Positions 10,163-19,505 of a DNA stretch of 64,000 nt are shown piece by piece. The position numbers and the translations under genes are program-made. Each line of letters starts with the position of its first letter. The first letter of the stretch is position 1. The notes under the pieces were generated by a model, which made no database searches, was not told the DNA's origin, and was given only the letters and a program-made list of their open reading frames with translations. The stretch spans positions 62,001 through 126,000 of the forward strand of contig CALWXB010000001.1 in assembly GCA_944385405.1 (NCBI GenBank), given 5' to 3'. This DNA is from an uncultured Oscillospiraceae bacterium. Lineage in GTDB: Bacteria > Bacillota > Clostridia > Oscillospirales > Oscillospiraceae.

Positions 10163-11037
10163 AAATATCCCTCCCTGACGCCGCAGCGGCTGACATACAG
10201 CTCCCCGCCGCACAGCGCCTTACACACCGCGTCCATCAAAATGATCCCCGGCAGGATCGTGTGCAGCCGGTCCGGACAGGCATCCAGGATCAGCCGCCGG
10301 GCCTGACTGTCCCGCTGCAGCAGCAGCTCCCGCAGCCGGCGGAGCTCCGCAGGAGCGATCCGCCGCTCTGTCTCCGCCGCTCCCCGCCAGGCATTGGCGA
10401 TCTTCAGCACCGCCCGGGCGGTGCCCCCCACGCCGCACACCGTCTCCGCTTTTTTCTCAGGGAGATTGGCCTGCGCCAGCGCCTTTTTTACCGCTCTTTC
10501 CAGCTGTTCGATCTCCTCCCGGCGGGGCCAAACCCGCCGGACATAACGGCTGAACAGGTTCAGGGACCCCACCGGCAGGCTCTGGGCCCGAAGGATCTGT
10601 CCCTGCCGCACCTCCACCAGCTCCGTGCTGCCGCCGCCGATGTCGAACATGGCGCCGTCCCGCAGGTCCAGGGTCCGCAGCGCGCCGTAGTAGCCCAGCT
10701 CCGCCTCCATGTCTCCGGGCACCACGTCCACCTCCAGGCCGCATGTTTTCCGAATGACGGCCAGGGCCTCCTCCGTATTGCGGATGTTCCGCAGAGAAGC
10801 CGTGGCGAACACGTGGACCTGCTCCAGCCCCACCAGGCGTGCCAGTCGCTGGAAATGCGTCAGAGCCTGGCAGGCACGATGGATCCCCGCCTGGGACAGC
10901 ACTCCGTCCTCCACGCAGCCGGCCAGCCCCGCCATTTCCTTTTCGGAAAACAGCAGTTCAAACGTTCCGCCGGGCCGCGTGTCGTATACCGACAGACGTA
11001 TCGTATTGGACCCCAGGTCCACAACGGCGTATTGCAT
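10138..11037 (-). CDS. ppx: Ppx/GppA family exopolyphosphatase
   Basis: 299 aa, the single-domain form (about 300 aa against roughly 500 in enterobacterial Ppx). It has the ASKHA phosphatase signatures: VDLGSNTIRLSVYD at the N-terminus, the ATASLRNIRN and GYYGALRTL segments, and the phosphate-binding DIGGGSTELVEV. It should hydrolyse polyphosphate from the ends or pppGpp; the sequence does not separate the two, but the overlap with ppk favours polyphosphate. GGGGGGAAGAGG precedes the ATG. Confidence 0.92.
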   Translation of the reverse strand: MQYAVVDLGSNTIRLSVYDTRPGGTFELLFSEKEMAGLAGCVEDGVLSQAGIHRACQALTHFQRLARLVGLEQVHVFATASLRNIRNTEEALAVIRKTCGLEVDVVPGDMEAELGYYGALRTLDLRDGAMFDIGGGSTELVEVRQGQILRAQSLPVGSLNLFSRYVRRVWPRREEIEQLERAVKKALAQANLPEKKAETVCGVGGTARAVLKIANAWRGAAETERRIAPAELRRLRELLLQRDSQARRLILDACPDRLHTILPGIILMDAVCKALCGGELYVSRCGVREGYLCHRLLGI

Positions 11038-11140
11038 CCTCTTCCCCCCGTATGATGGCGTTCCCTGTTAGTGTGCCGCATTTTCTGTAAAATCCGAAAG
11101 CGCTTTTTTGTCAAATTCAGGGGAAATCCGGCGTCAGGGC

Positions 11141-11171
11141 AAAAAAACGCCCGGCGACAGCTGTCGCCGGG
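11141..11171 (-). terminator. Terminator of the IseA-like lipoprotein gene
   Basis: Perfect 11-bp stem CCCGGCGACAG / CTGTCGCCGGG with a T7 tract on the minus strand, 28 nt past the stop at 11199. Confidence 0.85.
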
Positions 11172-11198
11172 AGATCCGTGCAGAGCGTCGTACGCCGC

Positions 11199-11786
11199 TC
11201 AGTATACAGTTTTGAAATCTGTGAACACCCACCGGTCCCCGGTGTAGACATAGGGGAAGGACCAGCTCTCCAGCCCCGTCACCGTCACGCCGTCCCGGTC
11301 CAGCAGGTCCACTGTCACATTTACCAGGTAGCTGCCTGCCTCCACCTGCTCGATCTCGATCTGGACGGAGCCCTTGTCCGGATCCCGGAGCCGTCCCTGT
11401 CCGGTGACATACAAAGCCCCTTCGATCTCCCGGTACGTGGGCGGTCCTCCGGAGAGCAGCCGCTCCGTCAGCTCCGGGGAGAACACGCTGTTGAGATATG
11501 TCCGCAGATCCTCCAGCTCTTCCATGCCCTCTGCCTTCACCTTCCGGTATACCGTGCCGTCCACCGTCACCCGCTCCCCGCTGTCCGGCAGCGGCTCCAG
11601 GGTGAACCAGCCGCAGGCTGCGTCGGCCCGCTGGTAGGCTGAGAGGATCTCCTCCTGGGAGATCTGGGGCACCTCCTCCGCAGCGGCCTCCTCCGGCTGC
11701 GCGGGCGCCGCCTCCCGCATCTCACCGGCTCCGCAGCCGCACAGCAGCAGCATCAGCAGCATCGGCCATATCCACGCCCGCTTCAT
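11199..11786 (-). CDS. IseA-like (DL-endopeptidase inhibitor family) lipoprotein
   Basis: 195 aa from ATG at 11786, preceded by GGAGGGGGAGCGCG; an ATG 18 nt upstream lies before this site. The N-terminus has a lipoprotein signal (MKRAWIWPMLLMLLLCGCG), so the mature protein is anchored outside the cell membrane by Cys 17 or close to it. An acidic Ala/Glu linker follows. The folded part (about residues 55-195) has the pattern AYQRADAACGWF...LRTYLNSVFSPELTERLL that I associate with the IseA/YoeB family, which inhibits NlpC/P60 cell-wall endopeptidases. The family assignment is by recall of pattern, not by alignment. It is monocistronic. Confidence 0.7.
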   Translation of the reverse strand: MKRAWIWPMLLMLLLCGCGAGEMREAAPAQPEEAAAEEVPQISQEEILSAYQRADAACGWFTLEPLPDSGERVTVDGTVYRKVKAEGMEELEDLRTYLNSVFSPELTERLLSGGPPTYREIEGALYVTGQGRLRDPDKGSVQIEIEQVEAGSYLVNVTVDLLDRDGVTVTGLESWSFPYVYTGDRWVFTDFKTVY

Positions 11787-11907
11787 CGCGCTCCCCCTCC
11801 TCACGCCGGCCTGTAAAGGTCGGCCTTTTCCCGTTTTCAGCGTATCACAGTTTTGCAGAAAAAGCTACGGGGATTCGACATATTTTTCCTATTTTCGCAG
11901 ACCTCGG

Positions 11908-11943
11908 CCAAAAAGAAAAAAGCCCACGCCTTCAGGCGCGGCT
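11908..11943 (-). terminator. Terminator of the 26-aa gene
   Basis: On the minus strand GCCGCGCCTGAAGGCGTGGGC folds into an imperfect GC hairpin and is followed by TTTTTTCTTTTT. It begins about 30 nt after the small ORF's stop. Confidence 0.7.
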
Positions 11944-11971
11944 TCCTTGTTGTGATATGTTCTCTGTACTC

Positions 11972-12052
11972 TCAGCGCTCACTGCAGCACCAGGCGTCAT
12001 CAGAGAAGATCAGATCGTCCACATCCCGTGCGGACATCTTCCGCAGTTCCAT
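11972..12052 (-). CDS. 26-residue small protein, function unknown
   Basis: An 81-nt ORF starting MELRKMSARDVDDLIF and ending with a Trp-Cys-Cys motif before Ser-Glu-Arg. It is supported as a gene by its signals rather than homology: AAAAGGAGG seven or eight bases before ATG, a promoter with TTGCAA and TATACT at 17-nt spacing, and an intrinsic terminator just past the stop. The peptide is acidic in the middle (DVDD, SDD) with no membrane segment or leader-like Gly-Gly. It could be a small regulatory protein, a metal- or redox-sensitive peptide (adjacent cysteines), or a peptide precursor, though no modification genes are beside it. Confidence 0.65.
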   Translation of the reverse strand: MELRKMSARDVDDLIFSDDAWCCSER

Positions 12053-12086
12053 ACACACACCTCCTTTTTCGTCTGTTGTTGATCAC

Positions 12087-12115
12087 AGTATACCACCCCG
12101 TGAGATGCTTTGCAA
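12087..12115 (-). promoter_or_regulatory. Promoter of the 26-aa gene
   Basis: Minus-strand TTGCAA (12110-12115), 17-nt spacer, TATACT (12087-12092); the start codon is 35 nt downstream of the -10 box. Confidence 0.75.
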
Positions 12116-12272
12116 GCAGTCCACCGGCGTTTTTTATGAAGTTTCTGTTAAATGTTTGTATAAATTGCCGGTTTTTCCTGCTCCGTGGGCAAAATGACCG
12201 GAAGGGTCCGTATTTCCCCTGTCCGGGAGGCGTTCTTTGTCTATTTTTTCTCTCGCTCCGCCTGCCCAGCTA

Positions 12273-12281
12273 TGTTATAAT
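12273..12281 (+). promoter_or_regulatory. Extended -10 promoter of the metallophosphoesterase-mnmG operon
   Basis: TGTTATAAT, an extended -10 box (TGn plus a consensus TATAAT). No convincing -35 is present, as is usual for this class. It lies 80 nt ahead of the first gene. Confidence 0.65.
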
Positions 12282-12359
12282 GACCTGCGGATTTTTGAAA
12301 CAAGCGATTTTCCGCGCCTGCAGGCGCGGCTTTTCCGGCGAAGGAGGCCGTTTTTCCAC

Positions 12360-13220
12360 ATGAGAAAACACCGTCGCCCCCGCCGCGCGGCGCGGGCAGT
12401 TCTTGCTTTGGCGCTGTGCGCGGCGCTGGCGCTGTTCATCCACTGGAGCAATTCCGCGCTTCAGGTCACGACTGCCGACGCCCTGCTCTCCGGCCTGCCG
12501 GAGGGCTTTGACGGATGCCGGGTGGTGGTGCTGGGAGACCTGCACACCGCTGTTTTCGGACCGGACAATGAGACCCTGCTCCAGACCGTTGAGGAGCAAG
12601 CTCCGGCGTACATTTTTCTGGTGGGCGACCTGCTGGACTGCCGCCGGCCGGTGCCGGACGGGTATGTGGAGACCGTGGCGGGCGGTCTGGCCGCCATCGC
12701 ACCCACCTATTATGTGACCGGCAACCACGAATGGGCACTGGGCGGCGTGCCCGCTCTGAAGGAAACGCTGACGGAAGCAGGCGTGACGGTGCTGTCCAAC
12801 GCCTTTCTGCCCCTGACCCGGAACGGAGACACCCTGGTACTTGCCGGCATCGACGATCCCAACGGCTACGCAGACCAGAAGTCCCCGGAAACGGTCGCAC
12901 AGGAAGTGACGGAAGCCTGGGGCGACGGCTTCTGGATGCTGCTGGCCCACCGCAACGATTTTTTCCCCAACCACTACAGCCTGCTGGGCGCGGATCTGGT
13001 GATCTCCGGCCACGGCCACGGCGGGCTGATCCGCTTGCCCTTCACCGACGGTCTGGTCTCCACGGATCACACCCTGTTCCCCTCCTATACCGCGGGACTT
13101 TACGAAAAAAACGGCTCCACACTGTTCGTCACCCGGGGGCTGGGCAATTCCGGTCCCTCCTTCCGGCTGTTCAACCGCCCGGAGATCGCCGTTTTGACGC
13201 TGCATCGAGGTAACACATGA
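12360..13220 (+). CDS. Membrane-anchored metallophosphoesterase
   Basis: 286 aa from ATG at 12360, which follows AAGGAGG with a 12-nt gap; the open frame extends upstream but without a ribosome site. A basic N-terminus and one hydrophobic segment ([17 protein letters not shown]) anchor it, with the catalytic domain probably outside the membrane. Calcineurin-like metal ligands are in order: [31 protein letters not shown] and [12 protein letters not shown]. Relatives include YkuE-type phosphoesterases associated with the cell envelope; the substrate cannot be inferred. The stop overlaps the mnmG start (ATGA), making it the first gene of a five-gene operon. Confidence 0.87.
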   Translation: MRKHRRPRRAARAVLALALCAALALFIHWSNSALQVTTADALLSGLPEGFDGCRVVVLGDLHTAVFGPDNETLLQTVEEQAPAYIFLVGDLLDCRRPVPDGYVETVAGGLAAIAPTYYVTGNHEWALGGVPALKETLTEAGVTVLSNAFLPLTRNGDTLVLAGIDDPNGYADQKSPETVAQEVTEAWGDGFWMLLAHRNDFFPNHYSLLGADLVISGHGHGGLIRLPFTDGLVSTDHTLFPSYTAGLYEKNGSTLFVTRGLGNSGPSFRLFNRPEIAVLTLHRGNT

Positions 13221-15148
13221 GAGAATTCAACGCCGGACAATTTGATATCGCGGTGGTGGGCGCAGGCCACGCCGGCATCGAGGCCGCCCTGGCAGCGGCC
13301 CGCCTGGGGCTCTCCACCGTGATCTTCACCATCAACCTGGACGCGGTGGGGAACCTTCCCTGCAATCCCGCCATCGGCGGCACCGCCAAGGGCCATCTGG
13401 TGCGGGAGCTGGACGCCCTGGGCGGCGAGATGGCCAGGGCCGCCGACGAATGCTGCATCCAGTACCGCCTGCTCAACCGGGGCAAGGGCCCCGCGGTGTG
13501 GAGCCTGCGGGCTCAGGCGGACCGGCGGAAGTATCAGGACCGGATGAAGCGGACATTGGAAAACCAGCCGCACCTCACCGTCCGCCAGGGCGAGGTGGTG
13601 GAGGTCCGGACGGAGGGCGGCGCAGTATCCGCCGTGGTGCTCTCCACCGGGGCGGTGTTTGCCGCCCGGGCGGTGATCCTGGCCACCGGCACCTACCTTG
13701 CCGGCCGGACCATCGTGGGCGAGTGCGTGGAGGAGTCCGGTCCCGACGGGATGCACGCCGCCCGGCGATTGACGGAGAGCCTGCTCCGGCTGGGACTGCC
13801 CCTGCGCCGGTTCAAGACCGGCACCCCGCCCCGGGTCCACGCCGCCACGGTGGATTTTGACGAGATGGAGATCCAGTACGGCGACGAGCTGCCCCTGCCC
13901 TTCTCCTATTCCACCCCGCAGCCGCCGGAAAACAAGGCGGTGTGCCATCTCACCTGGACCACGGAGGAGACCCGGCGCATCGTCCGGGAGAACCTCCACC
14001 GGGCGCCCATGTACTCCGGCGTCATCGAGGGCGTGGGGCCCCGGTACTGCCCCTCCTTCGAGACGAAGATCGTCCGTTTTCCGGACAAGCTCCGCCACCA
14101 GCTCTTTGTGGAGCCCATGGGGCTGGATACCCAGGAGCTGTACATCCAGGGCTTCTCCTCCTCCATGCCGGAGGAGGTGCAGCTCCAGATGCTCCACAGC
14201 GTGCCGGGGCTGCGGCATGCCGTGATGACCCGCCCGGCCTACGCCATCGAATACGACTGCATCGACCCCCTGGCCCTGCGGCCCACTCTGGAGTGCAAAT
14301 CCGTCCCCGGCCTCTACGGCGCAGGCCAGTTCAATGGCTCCTCCGGATACGAGGAGGCGGCGGTGCAGGGCTTCGTGGCCGGCGTCAACGCCGCCCGGAA
14401 GCTCCGGGGACAGGAACCCTTCCTGCTCTCCCGCAGCGAGAGTTACATCGGTACCCTCATCGACGATCTGGTCACCAAGGGCACCAACGAGCCTTACCGG
14501 ATGATGACCTCCCGCAGCGAATACCGCCTGCTGCTGCGGCAGGACAACGCCGACCAGCGGCTGACCCGCCGGGGCTGGGAGATCGGCCTGGTGTCCCGGG
14601 AGCGGCTGGAGGCCGTGGAGGAAAAGTACGCCGCGGTGGATCGGGAGATCCGCCGCCTGACCCATACCGGCGCCGCCCCCTCTCCCGCCCTTTCCGCCCT
14701 GCTTGCGGAAAAGGGCACCGCCGACGCTCCGGACGGCGCCTCGCTGCTGGCTCTGCTGCGCCGTCCCCAGCTCCACTACGCCGATCTGGCTCCCTTCGAT
14801 CCGGACCGTCCCGCCCTCTCTCCCGACACGGCGGAGCAGGTGGAGATCCGGGTGAAGTACGAGGGCTACATCCAGCGTCAGCAGCGCCAGGTGGAGGATT
14901 TCCGCCGGATGGAGGCCCGCCGCCTGCCGCCGGATCTGGACTATACCTCCATCCAGGGGCTGCGGCTGGAAGCCCGGGAGAAGCTCTCCGCCGTGCGCCC
15001 CATGGACCTGGGGCAGGCGGGGCGCATTTCCGGCGTCTCTCCCGCCGACATCGCCGCGCTGATGATCTGGCTGGAACATACCGCCCACCGCGCCCCGCGC
15101 GGGGACGCTCCCCACATAACAAAGGAGGACCCCTCTGATGCTCATTGA
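13217..15148 (+). CDS. mnmG: tRNA uridine-5-carboxymethylaminomethyl synthesis enzyme MnmG (GidA)
   Basis: 643 aa. With MnmE it installs the cmnm5 group on wobble uridine 34 of certain tRNAs, using FAD, NADH and methylene-THF. Signatures are the FAD fold [19 protein letters not shown], the MnmG blocks [25 protein letters not shown] around residue 50 (cysteine in LPCNPAIGG), FKTGTPPRV, and [17 protein letters not shown] around 370. The C-terminal helical tRNA/MnmE-binding domain is present. MnmE is not in the window, and the usual rsmG neighbour is missing: the next gene, overlapping by 11 nt, is a cyclase. Confidence 0.96.
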   Translation: MREFNAGQFDIAVVGAGHAGIEAALAAARLGLSTVIFTINLDAVGNLPCNPAIGGTAKGHLVRELDALGGEMARAADECCIQYRLLNRGKGPAVWSLRAQADRRKYQDRMKRTLENQPHLTVRQGEVVEVRTEGGAVSAVVLSTGAVFAARAVILATGTYLAGRTIVGECVEESGPDGMHAARRLTESLLRLGLPLRRFKTGTPPRVHAATVDFDEMEIQYGDELPLPFSYSTPQPPENKAVCHLTWTTEETRRIVRENLHRAPMYSGVIEGVGPRYCPSFETKIVRFPDKLRHQLFVEPMGLDTQELYIQGFSSSMPEEVQLQMLHSVPGLRHAVMTRPAYAIEYDCIDPLALRPTLECKSVPGLYGAGQFNGSSGYEEAAVQGFVAGVNAARKLRGQEPFLLSRSESYIGTLIDDLVTKGTNEPYRMMTSRSEYRLLLRQDNADQRLTRRGWEIGLVSRERLEAVEEKYAAVDREIRRLTHTGAAPSPALSALLAEKGTADAPDGASLLALLRRPQLHYADLAPFDPDRPALSPDTAEQVEIRVKYEGYIQRQQRQVEDFRRMEARRLPPDLDYTSIQGLRLEAREKLSAVRPMDLGQAGRISGVSPADIAALMIWLEHTAHRAPRGDAPHITKEDPSDAH

Positions 15149-15806
15149 TCTCACCCATACCATCGTGCCGGACATGCCCATGGCCCCTGGCTCCGAGCCT
15201 CTGGCTCTGGCCGTCACCGGCTCTCTCACCCGCACCGGCGCCCGGGACACTCTGCTGACCCTCCCCTCTCACACCGGCACCCACATGGATGCCCCCGCCC
15301 ACCTGCTGCGGGAGGGCTCGCCGCTGGACGTGCTGCCGGTATCCCAGTTCTGGGGCCGGGCCGTGGTGCTGGACGTGACGGACCTGGCCGGCGGCGTCAT
15401 CACCGCTGACTGGCTGCGGGCCCAGAACGGGCTCCTCCACACGGCGGACTTCGTCCTTTTCTACACCGGCTGGGAGACCCGCTGGGGAAGCGGCAGCTAT
15501 TTCGCCCCGGGTTTCAGCGTGCCTGACGAGGCGGCCGCCCGGTATCTGGTCTCCTGCGGGCTCAAGGGCGTGGGTACCGACGCCTGGAGCGTGGATGATC
15601 CGGAGCATCCGGACCGTCCTGTCCACAGAGTGCTGCTGGGCGGCGGGCTGGTGATTCTGGAGAGCCTGTGCCTGCGCAAGGTGGCGCCCCGGCAGGCCTT
15701 CCAGCTCATCGCCCTGCCTTTGAAATTTGAGAACGCCGACGGCGCCCCCGTCCGGGCCGTGGCGGACTTCCGGGACACATCCGGAAAGGAGATGGATCAG
15801 CCGTGA
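15138..15806 (+). CDS. Cyclase / kynurenine-formamidase-like hydrolase
   Basis: 222 aa. It has the metal-binding signature of the cyclase family (PF04199-type), [14 protein letters not shown], near residue 40, and a second conserved block [12 protein letters not shown] around residue 150. Members hydrolyse N-formylkynurenine or other small amides and lactones; no tryptophan catabolism genes are near, so the substrate is open. AAAGGAGG sits inside the end of mnmG, and its own stop overlaps murT by 4 nt, so it is embedded in the operon. Confidence 0.85.
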   Translation: MLIDLTHTIVPDMPMAPGSEPLALAVTGSLTRTGARDTLLTLPSHTGTHMDAPAHLLREGSPLDVLPVSQFWGRAVVLDVTDLAGGVITADWLRAQNGLLHTADFVLFYTGWETRWGSGSYFAPGFSVPDEAAARYLVSCGLKGVGTDAWSVDDPEHPDRPVHRVLLGGGLVILESLCLRKVAPRQAFQLIALPLKFENADGAPVRAVADFRDTSGKEMDQP

Positions 15807-17143
15807 GAATGTTTCTTGCCATCGTGGTATGCAAGCTGCTCCGCGTGATCGGGAAGCTGGTGGGCAAGGGCAGCTCCCTGCCCGGCCAGTTTGCCCTGAA
15901 GCTCTGTCCCGACGTGCTCGCCCGGGTGCGCCTGCCCCGGCACATCATCGCCGTCACCGGCTCCAACGGCAAGACCTCCACGGTGGAGATGATCGCCGCC
16001 ATCCTCCGCGCCGACGGCCGCACGGTGATCTACAACGCCGAGGGCTCCAATCAGATCGAGGGCGTCACCACGCTGGTGCTCGCCAACGCCTCCCTCACCG
16101 GCCGCGTCCGGGGGGACGTGCTGCTCATCGAATCCGACGAGCGCTACGCTGCCCGCACCTTCCGCTTCTTCCACCCCACCCAGTTCGTCATCACGAATCT
16201 CTATCGGGACCAGCTCACCCGCAACGGTCATCCCGAGTGGGTGTACGACGCCATCCTCCCCGCCCTGCATCCCGACACCCAGCTGATCCTCAACGCCGAT
16301 GACCCTCTCTCCAGCTGCTTTGGCCGGGACCGGGAGCATGTGGTGTGGTTCGGCCTGGACCGGTGGACCGGGTCCTCCGACGTCCCCGGCGGTATCTATC
16401 ACGACGGCGCCTGCTGTCCCGTGTGCCACGGCCCCATGGTTTATGACTACGTCCATTACAACCACATCGGCGCCTACCGCTGCACCGTCTGCGGCCATCA
16501 CCGGCCTCAGCCGGACTTCGCCGCGGCGGATCTGGATCTGGAGCGCGGCGTGCTGACCCTGGGAGAGGGCGTCACCATCCAGCTGGCCTTCCGCAGCATC
16601 TATAATGTCTACAACATCCTGGCCGCCTACGCCGTGTGCCGCACCTGCGGCGTGCCGGCAGACACCGCCGCCGGCGTCATCAGCAGCTATGTGCTGAAAA
16701 ACGGCCGGATGCAGACCTTCACTCTGGGTAGCCATCATGGCACGCTTCTCACCAGCAAGCACGAAAATTCCATTGCCTACGACACGAATCTGCGCTATAT
16801 CCGCCAGCAGGCGGAGACCCCCTGCGTGGTGCTGGTGATCGTGGATGCGGTGAGCCGGAAGTATTTTACAAGCGAGACCAGCTGGCTGTGGGACATCGAC
16901 TTCGATCAGCTGAACTGCCCTCAGGTACGGCAGGTGATCCTGGCCGGCCGGTACTGCAACGACCTGGCGGAGCGCTTTTCCTTCACCGGCCTCCCCGCAG
17001 AGAAGCTGCAGGTCTGCTCCAGCATCCGGGAGGCCTGCGGCCTGCTGCTGGCGGAACGCGGCGGCGAGGACCTGTATGTGGTGACCTGCTTCTCCGACCG
17101 GGACAAACTGCTGGACCTGCCGGACGTGAAAAAGGAGGGCTGA
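15803..17143 (+). CDS. murT: MurT-like Mur ligase (lipid II isoglutaminyl synthase subunit)
   Basis: 446 aa. In staphylococci and streptococci MurT-GatD amidates the D-Glu of lipid II. Features seen are a hydrophobic N-terminus, the Mur-ligase ATP loop VTGSNGKTSTVEM at about residue 52, the ESDERYA and TNLYRDQLTRNGH segments, a four-Cys zinc ribbon inserted in the middle domain (CPVCHG and CTVCGHH), and a C-terminal domain with TSWLWDIDFDQL, which holds the Asp known to contact the GatD active site. The region usually reading KNPAG is KHENSIAYD here, so it is a divergent member. It is followed after 3 nt by a GatD homologue that lacks catalytic residues. Confidence 0.82.
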   Translation: MRMFLAIVVCKLLRVIGKLVGKGSSLPGQFALKLCPDVLARVRLPRHIIAVTGSNGKTSTVEMIAAILRADGRTVIYNAEGSNQIEGVTTLVLANASLTGRVRGDVLLIESDERYAARTFRFFHPTQFVITNLYRDQLTRNGHPEWVYDAILPALHPDTQLILNADDPLSSCFGRDREHVVWFGLDRWTGSSDVPGGIYHDGACCPVCHGPMVYDYVHYNHIGAYRCTVCGHHRPQPDFAAADLDLERGVLTLGEGVTIQLAFRSIYNVYNILAAYAVCRTCGVPADTAAGVISSYVLKNGRMQTFTLGSHHGTLLTSKHENSIAYDTNLRYIRQQAETPCVVLVIVDAVSRKYFTSETSWLWDIDFDQLNCPQVRQVILAGRYCNDLAERFSFTGLPAEKLQVCSSIREACGLLLAERGGEDLYVVTCFSDRDKLLDLPDVKKEG

Positions 17144-17146
17144 GCC

Positions 17147-17884
17147 ATGGAATTCCGTTTCGTGCACTTTTATCCCGATCTCATGAACCTCTACGGCAGC
17201 TATGCCAACCTCTCGGTCCTGGGCCGCCGCCTGGAGGCCGCGGGCCACACCGTCCGGGTGGACCGTGTGGAGCCGGGCGCTCCGGCAGGGGAGCTTTCAG
17301 ATGCCGACTTCCTCTTTATGGGCGCCGGCACGGAGCGGCGCCAAAAGGCCGCTCTGGCGGACTTTCTCCGGTACGGCGACCAGGTGCGTGCCGCCGCGGA
17401 GGATGGGATGCCCATGCTCTTTGCCGGCACCGCCATGGAGCTGCTGGGCGCCTCCATCACCGACGCCGACGGCACGGTCTTTCCCGCCCTTGGCCTTGCC
17501 GCCTTCACCTCCGTCCAGGGACGCACCCGCTTCGTGGAGGATGTGTACGGCGGCACGGACCTTTTTCCGGAACCGGTGGTGGGCTTCATGAACAAATGCA
17601 GCCGCATCGAGGGTGTGGAAACGCCGCTGCTGACCCAGGTGATGATGGGCTGGGGCAACACCGGCGAGCGGACGCCGGAGGGCTTCCACTGCGGCAATGT
17701 GTTCGCCTCGGAGCTCACCGGTCCCCTGCTGGTGAAAAACCCCCGGCTGCTGGATGAGGTGGCCGGGATCCTCTGCCGGCGGCGGGGCCTGTCCCTTTCT
17801 CCGGCGGGCGAGGAGAGCAGATGGGCCGCGGCGGGCTATGCCGTCACGGCGGAGCAGCTGCGGCTGCGCAGCGAGAAGCGCTGA
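17147..17884 (+). CDS. GatD-like class I amidotransferase homologue, active site lost
   Basis: 245 aa, the normal GatD length. The fold is clear from FYPDLMNLYGSYANL, LFMGAGTERRQ, MGWGNTGERTPEG and GPLLVKNP. In active GatD the nucleophile lies in an ICGGYQ-type motif; here the aligned stretch is LFAGTAMELLG, so residue 93 is Ala (GCC at 17423-17425). The catalytic His of the HGP motif is also replaced: SELTGPLL has Thr at residue 191. Without Cys and His it should not release ammonia from glutamine, although it may still bind MurT. It is intact, in frame and cotranscribed, so it looks like a retained pseudoenzyme rather than a decaying gene. Confidence 0.8.
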   Translation: MEFRFVHFYPDLMNLYGSYANLSVLGRRLEAAGHTVRVDRVEPGAPAGELSDADFLFMGAGTERRQKAALADFLRYGDQVRAAAEDGMPMLFAGTAMELLGASITDADGTVFPALGLAAFTSVQGRTRFVEDVYGGTDLFPEPVVGFMNKCSRIEGVETPLLTQVMMGWGNTGERTPEGFHCGNVFASELTGPLLVKNPRLLDEVAGILCRRRGLSLSPAGEESRWAAAGYAVTAEQLRLRSEKR

Positions 17885-17939
17885 CCCGGAGCCCCTCCAA
17901 GCCGCGCCTGCGGCGCGGTTTGAAAGAACATCGCGAGAA

Positions 17940-17985
17940 CACCCCCTGCACAGGAAGCAGCTTCCTGTGCAGGGGGTGCTTTTTT
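17940..17985 (+). terminator. Terminator of the mnmG-gatD operon
   Basis: Perfect 18-bp stem (CACCCCCTGCACAGGAAG and its complement) with a CAG loop, followed by CTTTTTT. It may also limit read-through from the opposing ABC operon. Confidence 0.88.
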
Positions 17986-18003
17986 GCGGAACAGCGCAGC
18001 CGC

Positions 18004-18816
18004 TCACTCCAGATTCAGGCGGTTTTTCAGAAAATACACCGTCACCGCATAGAATACGGCGCCGTACACAGCGAACACCACGGCCATCAAGCCGATGCCG
18101 ATGTGGATGCCCGCCATGCCCTCGAGCCGGAAATTGAGGCTCAGCAGCAGCTGATGCACCGGCGTTTCGTCCAGCAGCAGGATCAGCAGTGCGCCCACCA
18201 GCTGACTGGCGAACTGGAACACGAAGAAGAACACCACGGACCAGACGATCTTGTGGGCGGAAAAGCTGTGGCCCACCGCCATGGAGGCATAGAACTGCAG
18301 GGCGAAGGCCACACAGCCCAGAAACGCCAGGATCAGCAGCTCCAGCACGATGGCGGTGCCGTTGAGGGCATAGTAGGCGGTAATGCCTCGGAAGATCTGG
18401 GCAAGCCCCTGCAGGATGTCCCGCACCAGGCCCGCCCGGTAGCCCAGGATCAGGAAGGAGAGCATCACCGCCGCGCCGGTGGCCAGGTACCACACCGCGG
18501 TCACCATGAGCTTGCTCCATACATGCTGATGGACTGACACCGGCAGGGTGAACATCACATAGCCCTCGTCCCCCAGGAGGTTCCGGTAGAACCGCTGGAG
18601 CATCAGGAAAAAGCACACGAAGCAAACACCGATCACCGCCATGACATAGGCGCTCATCACCAGCGCTCCCAGGATCCGCAGCAGCGAAAGGCTGGATCCG
18701 TTGAGCACCTGGATGGAAAAATTGGCGCCCACGGCGGCGGCCAGCAGCACCAGGAACAGCAGTCCCATGACGCGGCCGGTGGCGCGGAATTCGTGCTTTA
18801 CAAGTTTCATCAGCAT
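18004..18816 (-). CDS. ABC-2 type transporter permease
   Basis: 270 aa with about six hydrophobic segments, first at residues 13-35 after MLMKLVKHEFRATGR and last near VYGAVFYAVTVYFL. It overlaps the ATP-binding subunit by 7 nt and would pair with it as an exporter or resistance transporter. The family is YtrC/D-like or bacitracin/lantibiotic-efflux-like; the substrate is not evident. Expression is likely repressed by the GntR protein that heads the operon until an envelope-active compound is present, as known for YtrA systems. Confidence 0.82.
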   Translation of the reverse strand: MLMKLVKHEFRATGRVMGLLFLVLLAAAVGANFSIQVLNGSSLSLLRILGALVMSAYVMAVIGVCFVCFFLMLQRFYRNLLGDEGYVMFTLPVSVHQHVWSKLMVTAVWYLATGAAVMLSFLILGYRAGLVRDILQGLAQIFRGITAYYALNGTAIVLELLILAFLGCVAFALQFYASMAVGHSFSAHKIVWSVVFFFVFQFASQLVGALLILLLDETPVHQLLLSLNFRLEGMAGIHIGIGLMAVVFAVYGAVFYAVTVYFLKNRLNLE

Positions 18817-19505
18817 TTGAACACCTCCCGGAACAGCGCGTCCACGCTCATGCCCTTTTCCTCCCGGATCTGGTCCACGCCCGACTGGAGCACCAGCTGG
18901 CCCCGGTTCAGGAAGAGCACTTCGTCCAGCACCTTTTCCACATCGGCGATGAGGTGCGTGGAGATCACCACCGCCGCCTCGGGATTGTAGTTGCCGATGA
19001 TGGTGGAGAGGATGTAATCCCGGGTGGCCGGATCCACACCGCCGATGGGCTCATCCAGCAGGTAGAGCTGTGCCGCCCGGCTCATGACCATGATGAGCTG
19101 CACCTTCTCCCGGGTCCCCTTGCTCATCTGCTTGATACGCTGGCCCGGCCGGATATCCAGGTGGTCCAGCATCTCCCGGGCCGCGTCCATCCGGAAATCC
19201 GGGTAGAAGTCCCGGTAGAATTCCAGCAGCTGGGCCGTGGACATCCAGGTGGGGATGGCCGTCCGCTCCGGCAGATAGCTCACCGCCGCCCGGCTCTCCT
19301 TGCCCGGCGCCCTTCCGCACACCGTAACGGTGCCCTCGCTGGGCGTCAGCAGGCCGTTGGCCAGCTTGATGAGGGTGGTCTTGCCACTGCCGTTGGGTCC
19401 CAGCAATCCCACGATGCGCCCCGGTTCAACGGAAAAGCTCACACGATCCAGGGCTTCCGTGCGGCCAAAGCGCTTGCAAAGCCCGTTACACTCCAAAACC
19501 GACAT
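18810..19505 (-). CDS. ABC transporter ATP-binding protein
   Basis: 231 aa. Walker A is GLLGPNGSGKTTLIKL, the signature motif region is QMSKGTREKVQL, Walker B is LYLLDEPIGGVDP and the switch His lies in VVISTHLIADVE. It belongs to the ABC-2 exporter class, close to the YtrB/CcmA type. Its start overlaps the gntR stop by 20 nt, so regulator, ATPase and permease form one transcript. Confidence 0.92.
   Translation of the reverse strand: MSVLECNGLCKRFGRTEALDRVSFSVEPGRIVGLLGPNGSGKTTLIKLANGLLTPSEGTVTVCGRAPGKESRAAVSYLPERTAIPTWMSTAQLLEFYRDFYPDFRMDAAREMLDHLDIRPGQRIKQMSKGTREKVQLIMVMSRAAQLYLLDEPIGGVDPATRDYILSTIIGNYNPEAAVVISTHLIADVEKVLDEVLFLNRGQLVLQSGVDQIREEKGMSVDALFREVFKC

Noticed and set aside
15797..17248. 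483-codon minus-strand frame opposite murT, and 13100-15250 opposite mnmG
   Set aside because: Antisense shadows; His/Gly/Ala-rich and without motifs.
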